Shown here in pieces: positions 27,384-36,587 of a DNA stretch of 64,000 nt. Each line of letters opens with the position of its first letter. Within the stretch, counting starts at the first letter, position 1. The position numbers and the translations under genes were made by a program. The DNA is from CAXBPY01 sp003455275 (GTDB lineage: Bacteria > Bacteroidota > Bacteroidia > Chitinophagales > UBA10324): contig CAXBPY010000005.1 of the NCBI GenBank assembly GCA_963977675.1, positions 4,989 through 68,988 of the forward strand, given 5' to 3'. The notes beneath the pieces were generated by a model. It saw nothing but the letters and a program-made list of their open reading frames with translations, was not told the origin of the DNA and did no database searches.

Positions 27384-27869
27384 ATGAAAATTTTTGTAAT
27401 CGACGATGAGCATTTCATGCGTGAATCATTAAAAGCATTTATCAATCAGAATTATCCGCTTGATGAAGTAACTGTTTTTGATAATGGTGCCGAGGCATTG
27501 GGACAACTATATACCAGACCTGACCTGGTAATACTTGATTATCATCTTAACCTCGATAACCATGAAGCCGAAAACGGAATAGAAATCCTGAAGAAAATTA
27601 CAGCAGCATTTCCATCAATGCCGGTAATATTTCTTTCTGCGCAGGAGGACCCACGCGTAGCTGCTGATAGTATAAAGTACGGTGCATATGATTATGTTGT
27701 AAAGAACGAGAACGCACATAACAGATTGCAATTGCTCTTCAAGAAAATTCATAGTTACAATCAATTAAATTCAAAATCAGGTTGGCATCAGACCTTGAAC
27801 ATTGTGCTCACGGTTTTGGTTGCCGGATTGATTCTTGGAATTATTGTAATGCGTATAATGGGTATGTAA
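27384..27869 (+). CDS. Response-regulator receiver domain with C-terminal membrane anchor
   Basis: 161 residues. A CheY-like receiver domain fills residues 1-125: acidic pocket IDDEH (Asp7, Asp8), phosphoacceptor Asp52 in LVILDYHLN, Ser85 in FLSAQ and Lys107 in YVVKNEN. There is no DNA-binding or enzymatic output. Instead the last 25 residues form one hydrophobic segment (LNIVLTVLVAGLILGIIVM), so the receiver is probably tethered to the inner membrane facing the cytosol. No kinase is adjacent; the histidine kinases at 41-46 kb are possible partners. It is followed by a strong hairpin terminator. Confidence 0.85.
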   Translation: MKIFVIDDEHFMRESLKAFINQNYPLDEVTVFDNGAEALGQLYTRPDLVILDYHLNLDNHEAENGIEILKKITAAFPSMPVIFLSAQEDPRVAADSIKYGAYDYVVKNENAHNRLQLLFKKIHSYNQLNSKSGWHQTLNIVLTVLVAGLILGIIVMRIMGM

Positions 27870-27886
27870 AAAATATTTTCTGAAAC

Positions 27887-27923
27887 AAAAATGCCCTTTC
27901 GAGATGAACGAAAGGGCATTTTT
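27887..27923. terminator. Bidirectional rho-independent terminator
   Basis: An 11-bp perfect stem (ATGCCCTTTCG at 27891-27901 with its complement at 27909-27919) and 7-base loop are flanked by AAAA and TTTT. It lies between the convergent receiver gene and T9SS gene and can serve both. Confidence 0.88.
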
Positions 27924-27940
27924 ATTTAGGCTAATTCGCT

Positions 27941-29602
27941 TTAGAATTTTTCAAACTTGCGATGAATTATCGTATTTCCTCCGTCTGAAATATTCAGGAA
28001 GTATATTCCCTGTGCAAGGTTTGAAACATCAGCATTCATCGTTTGAACACCAGCATGCACGAATGATGAATTCAAAATCATTTCTCTTCCTAACAAATCA
28101 GTTACTGAAAAAGTAATTTGCTTTTCACCGGAAATATTCAAATCGAAATAGATGACATTATCAGTTGGATTCGGATAAACATTCGTGAGTAGAATTTCTG
28201 GGGAGAAGGAGAGTGCCACAATGTTCGAATAAGAATAACTTCCATCAAGGTCAACTTGCTTCAGTCGGTAGTAACGAAATCCGGATTTCGCAGGTGATTT
28301 ATGAATGAATGAATAATGATGCTCAACTTCAGTGGTACCGTTTCCGGTCACTTCACCTATTTTCTCAAACAAAATATTTCCGTCAGTGATTGCGCCTGTT
28401 GAAACTTCGATTTCGAAGTAATGATTATTCTCTTCGCTTGAAGTTTTCCATTCCAATAATGCATCGAGGTCGTGATTGATTTTCTGGGCGGTGAATGAAG
28501 TCAGAGTTATTGGCAGTGTGGCGCCACTGAAACCGATACCGAAATCAGAAAATGAAGTTAGTGTTGAACGCTTCGCTGTAACAGTTCCTCCGGAAATGGA
28601 TTGTGTCGCATTTGAGTGAACTCCGTAAGAATGCCAGTCAAGCGAACAATCATCTCGCTTAATAACTGCGCAATAAGTTGGACCCGGAGGGCTTACAGAA
28701 TATCCTCGTTCATTCAATGTAACATCGTAATCACCAGAGGTGGGTTGATTATCCGGCGTGAGTTTCCAATACCCGCCATCCAGTAAATTTGTGAGAGCAG
28801 TTCCATTTACATATGGACCATAACTTCCGCCATTGCCATTCAAGATGTTCGGAACAACTGAGCAACCGGTATTTGATGAAAAGAATTCTCCTGTAATGAA
28901 AATCGTTGGAGAGAGGTTATTGAATGTTAAAGTCGCGAGTTCATATTTCGTTGCTGTTCCTATTGGGAAATCAAATGTTCCATTGTTTATGTAGCGAACC
29001 ATTTTTCCATTAACATATGATGAATTCGAAAATCCGGTTACTGCTCCTGCCGTTGGATTGATAATGATAATCTTATTACCACCTGTTGAAATTAATCCGT
29101 TGAATAAATTCAGAACCCCATTAACGGTAAGATCGCCGCTTATTACAACTCCTGCAGCGTTATCAATTTTTACATTGGTGCACAAGAGAGACGGAATACT
29201 TTGAGCAGATGATCCATTCAGAATAAGTGTTCCGCCGGTTTGTATATATCCTCCATTGTTCACAATGTTTCCGGTTACAGTAAAATTATTTGATGAAAGA
29301 ACCAGGGATGCAAGTGCATCTGCAATTGTAAGATCATGACAAGTTGCATTAGCTGAGATCACCGGTTGATTAGTAGCGCTTCCCGGAATTGTTACATCAG
29401 TTGAAGAAGTTGGAATAATTCCTCCGCACCAGTTAGAAGCTACATTCCAGTCGACACTCGTTGTGCCAAGCCAATCTCCGGTGCTGCATTGTGCAATTGA
29501 ATTTCTGCTGTTCAAGAACAAAATCATCATCACAGAAAGAACCGTGACGCAACTTGAAATTAATTTTGAGAAGAGAATTGATTGAGTGTAAATTTTTCTC
29601 AT
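27941..29602 (-). CDS. T9SS-exported protein of unknown substrate
   Basis: 553 residues. A hydrophobic export signal lies within the first 38 residues (near VTVLSVMMILFL). The mature start CSTGDWLGTTSVDWNVASNW with GIIPTSSTDVTIPG is a recurrent opening of Bacteroidota surface proteins, followed by short parallel beta repeats (LTIADALASLVLSSNNFTV, GGYIQTGGTLILNG). A fibronectin-like region (about 375-460; EWKTSSEENNHYFEIEVS) leads to the T9SS type A sorting domain (VYPNPTDNV, GIYFLNIS). It is probably cell-surface and structural or adhesive; no catalytic motif is seen. Confidence 0.82.
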   Translation of the reverse strand: MRKIYTQSILFSKLISSCVTVLSVMMILFLNSRNSIAQCSTGDWLGTTSVDWNVASNWCGGIIPTSSTDVTIPGSATNQPVISANATCHDLTIADALASLVLSSNNFTVTGNIVNNGGYIQTGGTLILNGSSAQSIPSLLCTNVKIDNAAGVVISGDLTVNGVLNLFNGLISTGGNKIIIINPTAGAVTGFSNSSYVNGKMVRYINNGTFDFPIGTATKYELATLTFNNLSPTIFITGEFFSSNTGCSVVPNILNGNGGSYGPYVNGTALTNLLDGGYWKLTPDNQPTSGDYDVTLNERGYSVSPPGPTYCAVIKRDDCSLDWHSYGVHSNATQSISGGTVTAKRSTLTSFSDFGIGFSGATLPITLTSFTAQKINHDLDALLEWKTSSEENNHYFEIEVSTGAITDGNILFEKIGEVTGNGTTEVEHHYSFIHKSPAKSGFRYYRLKQVDLDGSYSYSNIVALSFSPEILLTNVYPNPTDNVIYFDLNISGEKQITFSVTDLLGREMILNSSFVHAGVQTMNADVSNLAQGIYFLNISDGGNTIIHRKFEKF

Positions 29603-29634
29603 GAGAATTTGTGTTTTGATATGAAAATGAATTA

Positions 29635-29652
29635 TCAGAAAACGGTTTCTGA
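29635..29652. other. Short perfect hairpin upstream of a T9SS gene
   Basis: TCAGAAA (29635-29641) and TTTCTGA (29646-29652) flank the 4-base loop ACGG in the 154-bp gap between the M1 peptidase and the T9SS gene. It could be an operator or a weak 3' hairpin. Nothing else is evident in this gap. Confidence 0.3.
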
Positions 29653-29756
29653 AAATTTATTACCGAATAAATCTAAACTAATTTCTGACGAATGGCAAAA
29701 CAAATCCCCACACTTTTCACGAGGGGGTATACAAATGAAGAATATCGCGATTAATA

Positions 29757-31439
29757 TCAAATTTTCACTCCTTTCAACTTCCTGATGAATTCAATCTTGA
29801 CATAAAATTCATCTTGGTCAATCGAAAAATCTTTTTTATTCAATCCTTTGATTAATACTTTTTGCCAGGCAGTTGTCGGAAAAATTCTAATGTAATTTTT
29901 TTTCTTGTTAAAATAATCTCCGCTTGAACTTGCAACAATTTTTAGAGGCATATGAAATCCTTGTACATCGCTCTTCCATTTATAAAAAAGGTAAACATCG
30001 TTTCCTTTTTGTTTCAAAGAATAGCTGAAAACCGGTGGAGACGAATAATGAAGATATTGATTAAAGAACCAGGTATAATCTGTTCCGCATTTAGAATTTA
30101 TATAAGCAATAAGCTGATCTGAATTAACACATTGATACGCGAAGTCATGCTGAATTCCTTTGAGGATGGAAAAGAAAAGTGAATCATTCGCGAGCACATT
30201 TCGGAAAGTGTGCATCATCCAGCTTCCCTTGTAATACTGATCATTATCTCCGTGCGCATAATTCACACCATAATCACCGATGATGGGTTGTTTGTCTTCA
30301 ATGTTCCATCGCTGATTTACAAGATATGCCAGAGCTGAATCGTAGTTGAACATGCACTCTTCATACAATGATTCAGAATAAGTGGCGAGTGATTCGTGAA
30401 TCCACATGTCAGCCATATCCTCGCAACTTACATTATTACCCCACCACTCATGGGCACTTTCATGAATAATAATAAAATCAAATCCCCATTTGTTATTTCT
30501 GAATTGATTGCCGTAAGAAACTGCGCTTTGATGTTCCATTCCCCAGTATACTGTTTCTATTAATTTATAACCATCGCGAGTGAAAGGATATGGACCAAAA
30601 TATTTTTCAAAACAAGCAAGCATTTGTTTCACTTGCTGAAAATGCTGTTGTGCCTGCGCTTCTTCGCCATTCATTACATAATAGTCAAGCGCGAGCTGTG
30701 ATCCATCACTTCTCTTATAAACATCGTGAAGCAAAACATAATCTGCCAGGTTGAATGTGACATTGTAATTATTAATCGGATAACTTACAAACCATTCCCA
30801 CGAAATTTCATAAGTTGGAAGTGGGGTCTTTTTTCTTAACTGACCATTACTTGCGCAAACCAAATCAGGTGGAGCAATGATGTTTATGCGCATGCTGTCA
30901 GGTTCATCACCTACATAATCTTTATTCGGCCACCAGCAACTTGCCCCGGTTCCTTCGCAAGCCACGCCAATCCAATCCTTCCCATGTTCATCCTTTTTCC
31001 ACACAAACCCGCCGTCCCATGGTGGATTTTTTGCTGAGATGGGGATACCTGAATAAGAGATAAAAAGTTTTCCTGTATCTCCTGCAATTTGTTCGGAGCT
31101 AAAAGTGATGAACACTGCATCTGCTTCCCTTGTGTATTCAAGTTCTTTTCCGCGAAAAGTGATTGAGTTTATTTTAAGGTTACTGAAAAGATCGACCTGC
31201 AGTTGAGTGAAATTTTCCTTAGTATGAAAAAAGATTGCATTACTTCCAATGATACTGTGATTGGAAGTATTGATTTTCACTGTAAGGTCATAGAAATATA
31301 CATCGTAACACGACCGGAATTTGGTAAGCATCCCTCTTAAAGTATCAGCATGTGAATAGCCTTGAGATTGTGCCATGGCTAATGTTATCGGATACTGAAC
31401 GAGCAAGAAGAGAAATAATTTTTTTTTGAAAATGTTCAT
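29757..31439 (-). CDS. M1-family zinc aminopeptidase, short form
   Basis: 560 residues with signal peptide (FKKKLFLFLLVQYPITLAMA). An N-terminal M1 beta domain precedes the thermolysin-like catalytic domain. The zinc site is HESAH followed by Glu in IHESLATYSE, as in HExxH-x18-E. The exopeptidase signature is GMEHQ, a variant of GxMEN. A Tyr-rich region follows (DQYYKGSWMMHTFRNVL). It lacks the large C-terminal helical domain of PepN and resembles the shorter secreted M1 peptidases of Bacteroidota. It probably removes N-terminal residues from peptides in the periplasm. Confidence 0.88.
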   Translation of the reverse strand: MNIFKKKLFLFLLVQYPITLAMAQSQGYSHADTLRGMLTKFRSCYDVYFYDLTVKINTSNHSIIGSNAIFFHTKENFTQLQVDLFSNLKINSITFRGKELEYTREADAVFITFSSEQIAGDTGKLFISYSGIPISAKNPPWDGGFVWKKDEHGKDWIGVACEGTGASCWWPNKDYVGDEPDSMRINIIAPPDLVCASNGQLRKKTPLPTYEISWEWFVSYPINNYNVTFNLADYVLLHDVYKRSDGSQLALDYYVMNGEEAQAQQHFQQVKQMLACFEKYFGPYPFTRDGYKLIETVYWGMEHQSAVSYGNQFRNNKWGFDFIIIHESAHEWWGNNVSCEDMADMWIHESLATYSESLYEECMFNYDSALAYLVNQRWNIEDKQPIIGDYGVNYAHGDNDQYYKGSWMMHTFRNVLANDSLFFSILKGIQHDFAYQCVNSDQLIAYINSKCGTDYTWFFNQYLHYSSPPVFSYSLKQKGNDVYLFYKWKSDVQGFHMPLKIVASSSGDYFNKKKNYIRIFPTTAWQKVLIKGLNKKDFSIDQDEFYVKIEFIRKLKGVKI

Positions 31440-31564
31440 GGCGATAAAAATAGTTGAGAAAAAAAATTGAATAAATGTTCAGGATGCGGAAGAAAAATTG
31501 AACTTCAATTATTCATCCCATGCAATTGGGAAATCAAATGATAGAAAGATGATTGAAATAATTT

Positions 31565-32089
31565 TTATTTTCTCTGATAAAGCCCAATCAACTCCGCCGA
31601 AGAAATAACATGATTCTTCATTGTTTCTTCAAGAATTTTTTTATCAGCGTTATTTTTTATGGTCAACTCTTTATCAATCGCAAAAACCTTAAAATGATAA
31701 TGATGTATTCCGGATGGAGGACACGGTCCCATATATCCATTATTGCCGGTACTGTTAATTCCTGATATTCCGGGTAATGAGTTTTCTTTAATTAGTGAAT
31801 CTTCAGGCGCAATATTCCATACCACCCAATGAACAAATGTTCCGTGCGGCGCATCCGGGTCATCCATTATTAAGGCAAGAGTTTTAGTTCCGTCAGGAAT
31901 ATTTTTGATGGTTAATGAAGGATTAACATTCGATCCATCACAAGTAAATTTTGTTGGTATGTACTCATTATTAATAAATGAAGAACTCGTGATTTGAATG
32001 GCTGCAGAATCAGGATGATTTATGCAACCGAGAATCAGGAACACAAAAAGACTGGATACAAGAAAAAGGCAGATGCAAAAAGATTTCAT
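31565..32089 (-). CDS. YbhB/YbcL-type PEBP-family lipoprotein
   Basis: 174 residues with a lipoprotein-like signal (VSSLFVFLILGC). The PEBP/Raf-kinase-inhibitor-like fold shows the motifs LIMDDPDAPHGTFVHWVVWNI and GPCPPSGIHHYHFKVFAID that line the anion pocket. The molecular function of bacterial members is not settled. It lies 125 bp upstream of the M1 peptidase on the same strand and is divergent from rpe. Confidence 0.9.
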   Translation of the reverse strand: MKSFCICLFLVSSLFVFLILGCINHPDSAAIQITSSSFINNEYIPTKFTCDGSNVNPSLTIKNIPDGTKTLALIMDDPDAPHGTFVHWVVWNIAPEDSLIKENSLPGISGINSTGNNGYMGPCPPSGIHHYHFKVFAIDKELTIKNNADKKILEETMKNHVISSAELIGLYQRK

Positions 32090-32303
32090 TATTTCATTTT
32101 AGCTTTTCAAAAATATATGAATGATATAAGTGAGCTGCCATTTTTTATAATAGAAATTTTCTTCACCGTAAAGTTTTTTTAGAATCTTAATTGAATAAAA
32201 AACCGGTTACGGATAAATAAGAAAAATCAACTCATAAACTATTGCGTCGGAAAATGCATAACACACACTTCTGCCTTCAATCATAAGTTTTATTTTCGCC
32301 CTT

Positions 32304-32975
32304 ATGAATACGCTAATTGCTCCTTCCATTTTGTCATCAGATTTCGGAAAAATTTATGAAACGATTGAAATGATAAACAAGAGCGAAGCAGATTGGATAC
32401 ACTGTGATGTAATGGATGGAAGATTTGTTCCTAATATAACTTTTGGGTTTCCGATACTCAGTGCTGTAAAAAGGGTGGCCAAAAAACCACTCGATGTTCA
32501 TCTGATGATCGTGGAACCGGAGAAATATATTTCAGATTTCAAAAAAGCAGGAGCAGAAATTCTTACCGTGCACCTTGAAGCGTGCAGTCACCTTCATCGT
32601 ACTGTTTATGCTATTAAAGAATCAGGAATGAGCGCAGGTGTTGCGATTAACCCGCACACTTCAATTGAGTTATTGAATGAAGTAATTCGGGATATTGATT
32701 TAGTTTGCCTCATGAGTGTAAATCCGGGTTTCGGCGGACAAAAATTTATAGAGAATACTTTTTCTAAAATTGATCGTTTGAAGAATATGATCTTGAACCA
32801 CCATTCAAAAGCTAAAATTGAAATTGATGGTGGAGTAGATTTTAGCAATGCAGCGAAACTTATAAGCACGGGGGCTGATGTATTGGTTGCCGGAAACACA
32901 GTATTTAGTCACAAAGATCCGGTTGCAGCTATAGCACAATTGAAAAATTCTTCAGCACATACTATTACTAACTAA
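32304..32975 (+). CDS. rpe: Ribulose-phosphate 3-epimerase
   Basis: 223 residues, standard length. Family motifs are intact: APSILSSDF, HCDVMDGRFVPNITFG, VHLMI, MSVNPGFGGQKF and EIDGGV. The metal ligands are the His and Asp of HCDVMDG, the His of DVHLM and the Asp of IDGGV. It interconverts ribulose 5-phosphate and xylulose 5-phosphate in the pentose phosphate pathway. The TonB-type receptor gene begins 19 bp later, so they may be co-transcribed despite unrelated roles. A TATTTTCGC just before the ATG resembles a Bacteroidota -7 element. Confidence 0.96.
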   Translation: MNTLIAPSILSSDFGKIYETIEMINKSEADWIHCDVMDGRFVPNITFGFPILSAVKRVAKKPLDVHLMIVEPEKYISDFKKAGAEILTVHLEACSHLHRTVYAIKESGMSAGVAINPHTSIELLNEVIRDIDLVCLMSVNPGFGGQKFIENTFSKIDRLKNMILNHHSKAKIEIDGGVDFSNAAKLISTGADVLVAGNTVFSHKDPVAAIAQLKNSSAHTITN

Positions 32976-32994
32976 GCATCGTTTAATCGCGCAG

Positions 32995-35472
32995 ATGCAA
33001 AAAAAATTTTTTCGATTCGCTCTCTTTGTATTCACTTTCTTTTTTACTGAGAAAGTTTTTGCGCAGACCGCAACTATTACCGGAAGAATTTTTTCAGACG
33101 AAGGTGGAGTTCTTGGATACGCGACCATTGCCATTCCATCTCTTAATACCGGCATTCAGGCAGACAGCACCGGACGGTATAAATTGACAGTACCGGCGGG
33201 ACAAATTCTTTTTATACGAGCCTCATTCACCGGATTCAATGAAATGTATCAAAGTATAAATCCGTCGGATGGCGAAGTGGTGAAACTGAATTTTACTCTT
33301 GAAAAAAAAGTTGGTGAATTAGGCAATGTCACTATCATATATAATGAGCGCGATGTTCCATCCATAATTCAAATTAATCCTAAAGATTTTGAAGGCCTCG
33401 CGGGTCCGCTTGGAGGTTCAGTTGAAGGAATTCTGAAATTATTTAATCCATCAAATAATGAATTGTCATCGCAATATTCTGTTCGCGGTGGAAACTATGA
33501 TGAGAACCTGGTGTATGTAAATGACTTTGAAATCTATCGACCGTTTTTGGTTCATAATGGACAGCAGGAAGGTTTGACATTTATTAACTCCGATTTAGTT
33601 GGAAGCATTTCATTTTCACAGGGAGGATTCCCTGCAAAGTATGGAGATAAAATGAGCAGTGTTCTTGATATTACCTATCGCACACCTAAGCAATTCAAAG
33701 GAAATGTCTCAGCAAGTTTGCTCGGAGCTAATGTTCATTTCGAAGGATCCACAAAAAATCATCGATTCACTTACCTGTTGGGTGTTCGGCAAAAATCAAA
33801 TCAATACCTGCTGAATTCATTAGAGACAACCGGAGACTACAAACCAAGTTACACCGATGCGCAAGCTTTGCTTGCATTTCATTTTACAGAAAATACTGAA
33901 TTGCAGCTTATCGGAAATTATTCTCGTAATCGTTTCTGGTTTATTCCTGCTGATCGAACCACAACTTTCGGTTTAGTCAATCGTGCTGTTCGGCTCACTA
34001 TGTATTTTGACGGACAGGAAATTGATAAATTTAATTCGACTATGAATGGGGCGTCGCTTTCATTTCACCCCAATAAAAAATTGCGGTTAAAATTTCTTGC
34101 ATCTGATTTCTATTCGCGTGAGGATGAAACCTATGATCTTACTGCAGAATATTTTCTTGGCGAAGTGCAGACAAATTTGGGTAATGCAGATTTTGGCCAG
34201 GTAGTATATGGATTGGGAACCGGTGCCGTTCAGGATTGGGGAAGAAATTACCTGGATGCATTTGTTGTTTCCGGTGAACACAAAGGTTCGCTTATGCTGA
34301 AGGAACATTTTCTGCAGTGGGGTGCGCGCTATAACCATGAATACATAAATGATAAGCTCAATCAATGGGGCGTAGTTGACTCTGCCGGATACAATTTGCC
34401 CTGGAGCGAAACACAAGTGAATTCTTATTATACCTACAAAACAAGAAACCTTTTAGAAAGCAACCGTTATTCAGCTTATGGAATGGATACATGGAATCTT
34501 GGAGACAGTTCACGATTCACTTTTAATTATGGTGTTCGTTTCAATTACTGGGACATCAATCATCAATTCATCATTAGTCCGAGATTACAATTTTCTTATA
34601 CACCACGATGGGATTCTACTGATATTGTATTTCGCGCTGCAGTTGGTTGCTATGATCAGCCGCCTTTTTACCGCGAGCTGCGAGATCTTGCCGGCAATCT
34701 TCATCTCGATGTTCGCGCTCAACGAAGCATTCATGCTGTCTTTGGTACTGACTACAATTTCAACATGTGGGATCGGCCTTTCAAATTAATTGCAGAAGCA
34801 TATTACAAATACCTCTATGATTTGAATCCATATGAATTGGATAATGTCAGGCTCCGTTACTTCGCTACTAACGATGCGGTGGGTTATGCTTATGGAGTTG
34901 ATTTTCGGGTGCATGGCGAATTTGTAAAAGATGTGGAGAGCTGGTTCAGCGTTGGTTTCCTGAATACAAAAGAAAATCTGCTGGATGATTATGCTTATGT
35001 ATTTGACACCACTTTTAATTCAGCAGGAGAGATTCAGCATATTGACACTACAATTGATCATCCGGGTTACATCATGCGGCCAAGTGATCAGCGGCTGACA
35101 GTGGGTTTGTACTTTCAGGACTATCTACCTAACCACGAAAATTTTAAAGTGCACCTGAATCTTTTGTTCGGCACCGGATTTCCTACCGGACCGCCTGATC
35201 ATGAGCGATACAAGGACACTTTGCGTCTGCCTTCTTATCGTCGTGTTGATATTGGATTCTCAGCGTTACTTCTCGATCAGAAAAAACATTTGGATCAAAA
35301 AATCTGGAAAAATTTTTCTTCGATATGGTTGAGCCTGGAAGTGTTCAACCTGCTGGCCATACCAAACACAATTTCTTACTTGTGGGTGAAGGACAGCTAT
35401 CAAACTGTATATGCAGTTCCAAATTATTTAACTGCGCGGCGAGTCAATCTCAGGATGATTGTAAAATTCTGA
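32995..35472 (+). CDS. TonB-dependent receptor-like outer-membrane protein
   Basis: 825 residues with signal peptide (FRFALFVFTFFFTEKVFAQ). A carboxypeptidase-regulatory-like domain (about 25-110; ATITGRIFSDEGG, TGRYKLTVPAGQ) precedes a plug domain (about 125-235; YSVRGGNYDENLVYVNDFEIYRP) and a 22-strand-type barrel ending in an aromatic residue (NLRMIVKF), as expected for BamA recognition. No SusD partner is adjacent, so it is not a canonical glycan PUL. Substrate unknown. Its stop is two bases from that of the convergent pyrF. Confidence 0.88.
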   Translation: MQKKFFRFALFVFTFFFTEKVFAQTATITGRIFSDEGGVLGYATIAIPSLNTGIQADSTGRYKLTVPAGQILFIRASFTGFNEMYQSINPSDGEVVKLNFTLEKKVGELGNVTIIYNERDVPSIIQINPKDFEGLAGPLGGSVEGILKLFNPSNNELSSQYSVRGGNYDENLVYVNDFEIYRPFLVHNGQQEGLTFINSDLVGSISFSQGGFPAKYGDKMSSVLDITYRTPKQFKGNVSASLLGANVHFEGSTKNHRFTYLLGVRQKSNQYLLNSLETTGDYKPSYTDAQALLAFHFTENTELQLIGNYSRNRFWFIPADRTTTFGLVNRAVRLTMYFDGQEIDKFNSTMNGASLSFHPNKKLRLKFLASDFYSREDETYDLTAEYFLGEVQTNLGNADFGQVVYGLGTGAVQDWGRNYLDAFVVSGEHKGSLMLKEHFLQWGARYNHEYINDKLNQWGVVDSAGYNLPWSETQVNSYYTYKTRNLLESNRYSAYGMDTWNLGDSSRFTFNYGVRFNYWDINHQFIISPRLQFSYTPRWDSTDIVFRAAVGCYDQPPFYRELRDLAGNLHLDVRAQRSIHAVFGTDYNFNMWDRPFKLIAEAYYKYLYDLNPYELDNVRLRYFATNDAVGYAYGVDFRVHGEFVKDVESWFSVGFLNTKENLLDDYAYVFDTTFNSAGEIQHIDTTIDHPGYIMRPSDQRLTVGLYFQDYLPNHENFKVHLNLLFGTGFPTGPPDHERYKDTLRLPSYRRVDIGFSALLLDQKKHLDQKIWKNFSSIWLSLEVFNLLAIPNTISYLWVKDSYQTVYAVPNYLTARRVNLRMIVKF

Positions 35473-35474
35473 AA

Positions 35475-36290
35475 TCAACCTAAAATCGTACTCATTTCTT
35501 CCTGCATTTTTCTTGCTTCATTCGCTGCGGCTTCAGCAAAATCATTTGTCGAAGAAGCGTAGATAATATTCCTAGATGAGTTCACGAGGAGGCCACAATT
35601 TTTATTCATTCCATTTCTTGCAACTTCCTGTAAACTTCCGCCCTGAGCTCCTACACCGGGAACTAAGAAAAAATGTTCGGGAGCCAGCGAGCGTATATGT
35701 GCAATTTCTTCCGGGTGTGTAGCGCCAACAACATACATCATTCTTTCATGGTTTGCCCATCGCTGCGAGGTGCGAATTACTTTTTCGAACAACCAACCTG
35801 TTTCATCTTTTGTATATTGAAAATCGCGGCTCCCTTTATTGCTGGTGAGCGCAAGAAGAATTACCCATTTGTTTTTGTAATCGAGAAAAGGTGAAACAGA
35901 ATCTTCTCCCATGTATGGGGCAACCGTTACAGAATCGAAGTCAAGGCCGCTTGAATTTTTGTCAAAGAATGCGCGGGCATATAATCCACTGGTGTTGCCA
36001 ATATCACCTCGCTTGGCATCTGCTATTGTGAAAATATTTTCCGGGATGTATTCTAAAGTTTTTTTGAGTGAATCCCATCCGGCGCTTCCCAGTGATTCGT
36101 AGAAAGCTATGTTTGGTTTATAGGCAACACAGTACGGATGGGTGGCATCTATGATTTGCTTATTAAATTCAAAAACCGGATCTGGATAGGAGAGCAGATG
36201 CTGCGGAATTTTTTTTATGTCAGTATCTAACCCGATGCAGAGAAATGAACGCTTGGTCCTTATTTGCTTAACCAGTTCATGATAATTCAT
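35475..36290 (-). CDS. pyrF: Orotidine 5'-phosphate decarboxylase (long subfamily)
   Basis: 271 residues, matching the longer OMP decarboxylase subfamily of Bacteroidota and actinobacteria. The catalytic segment is FTIADAKRGDIGNT (Asp-Lys-Asp centre). The opening SFLCIGLDTDIKKIP and the phosphate-binding VPGVGAQGG agree. It makes UMP in the last step of de novo pyrimidine synthesis. The start overlaps the stop of the NifU-domain gene by one base (TGATG). Confidence 0.95.
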   Translation of the reverse strand: MNYHELVKQIRTKRSFLCIGLDTDIKKIPQHLLSYPDPVFEFNKQIIDATHPYCVAYKPNIAFYESLGSAGWDSLKKTLEYIPENIFTIADAKRGDIGNTSGLYARAFFDKNSSGLDFDSVTVAPYMGEDSVSPFLDYKNKWVILLALTSNKGSRDFQYTKDETGWLFEKVIRTSQRWANHERMMYVVGATHPEEIAHIRSLAPEHFFLVPGVGAQGGSLQEVARNGMNKNCGLLVNSSRNIIYASSTNDFAEAAANEARKMQEEMSTILG

Positions 36291-36529
36291 CAGATAGCAA
36301 CAACTTTTTTTATTTCAGGAACAGAATGAAGAATGGCTTCTTCTACACCGGCTTTCATTGTCATTTCACTCATTTTACAATCACTGCAATTCCCAAGCAA
36401 CTTAATCCGCAGTTCGCCGCCATGAACATCTATCACGCGGATATCTCCTCCGTCTGCATTCAGGTAAGGCCGAATGCTCTCGAGTGACTGTTCTACTCTT
36501 TCAAGAATATTATTTGTATCGGAACTCAT
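36290..36529 (-). CDS. NifU C-terminal-domain Fe-S scaffold protein
   Basis: 79 residues, just the NifU C-domain (Nfu). It shows the landmark YLNADGGDIRV, and the cluster-binding Cys pair is in GNCSDCKMSEMTM. Such proteins carry Fe-S clusters to apo-proteins. Placed between the TamB-like gene (58 bp upstream) and pyrF (1-bp overlap), it likely shares their transcript. Confidence 0.93.
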   Translation of the reverse strand: MSSDTNNILERVEQSLESIRPYLNADGGDIRVIDVHGGELRIKLLGNCSDCKMSEMTMKAGVEEAILHSVPEIKKVVAI

Positions 36530-36587
36530 TGGTGATGCAAAAGTGCAGAAATATTTTCAGTGAATGAATTTGACCCAGATTGAAAAA

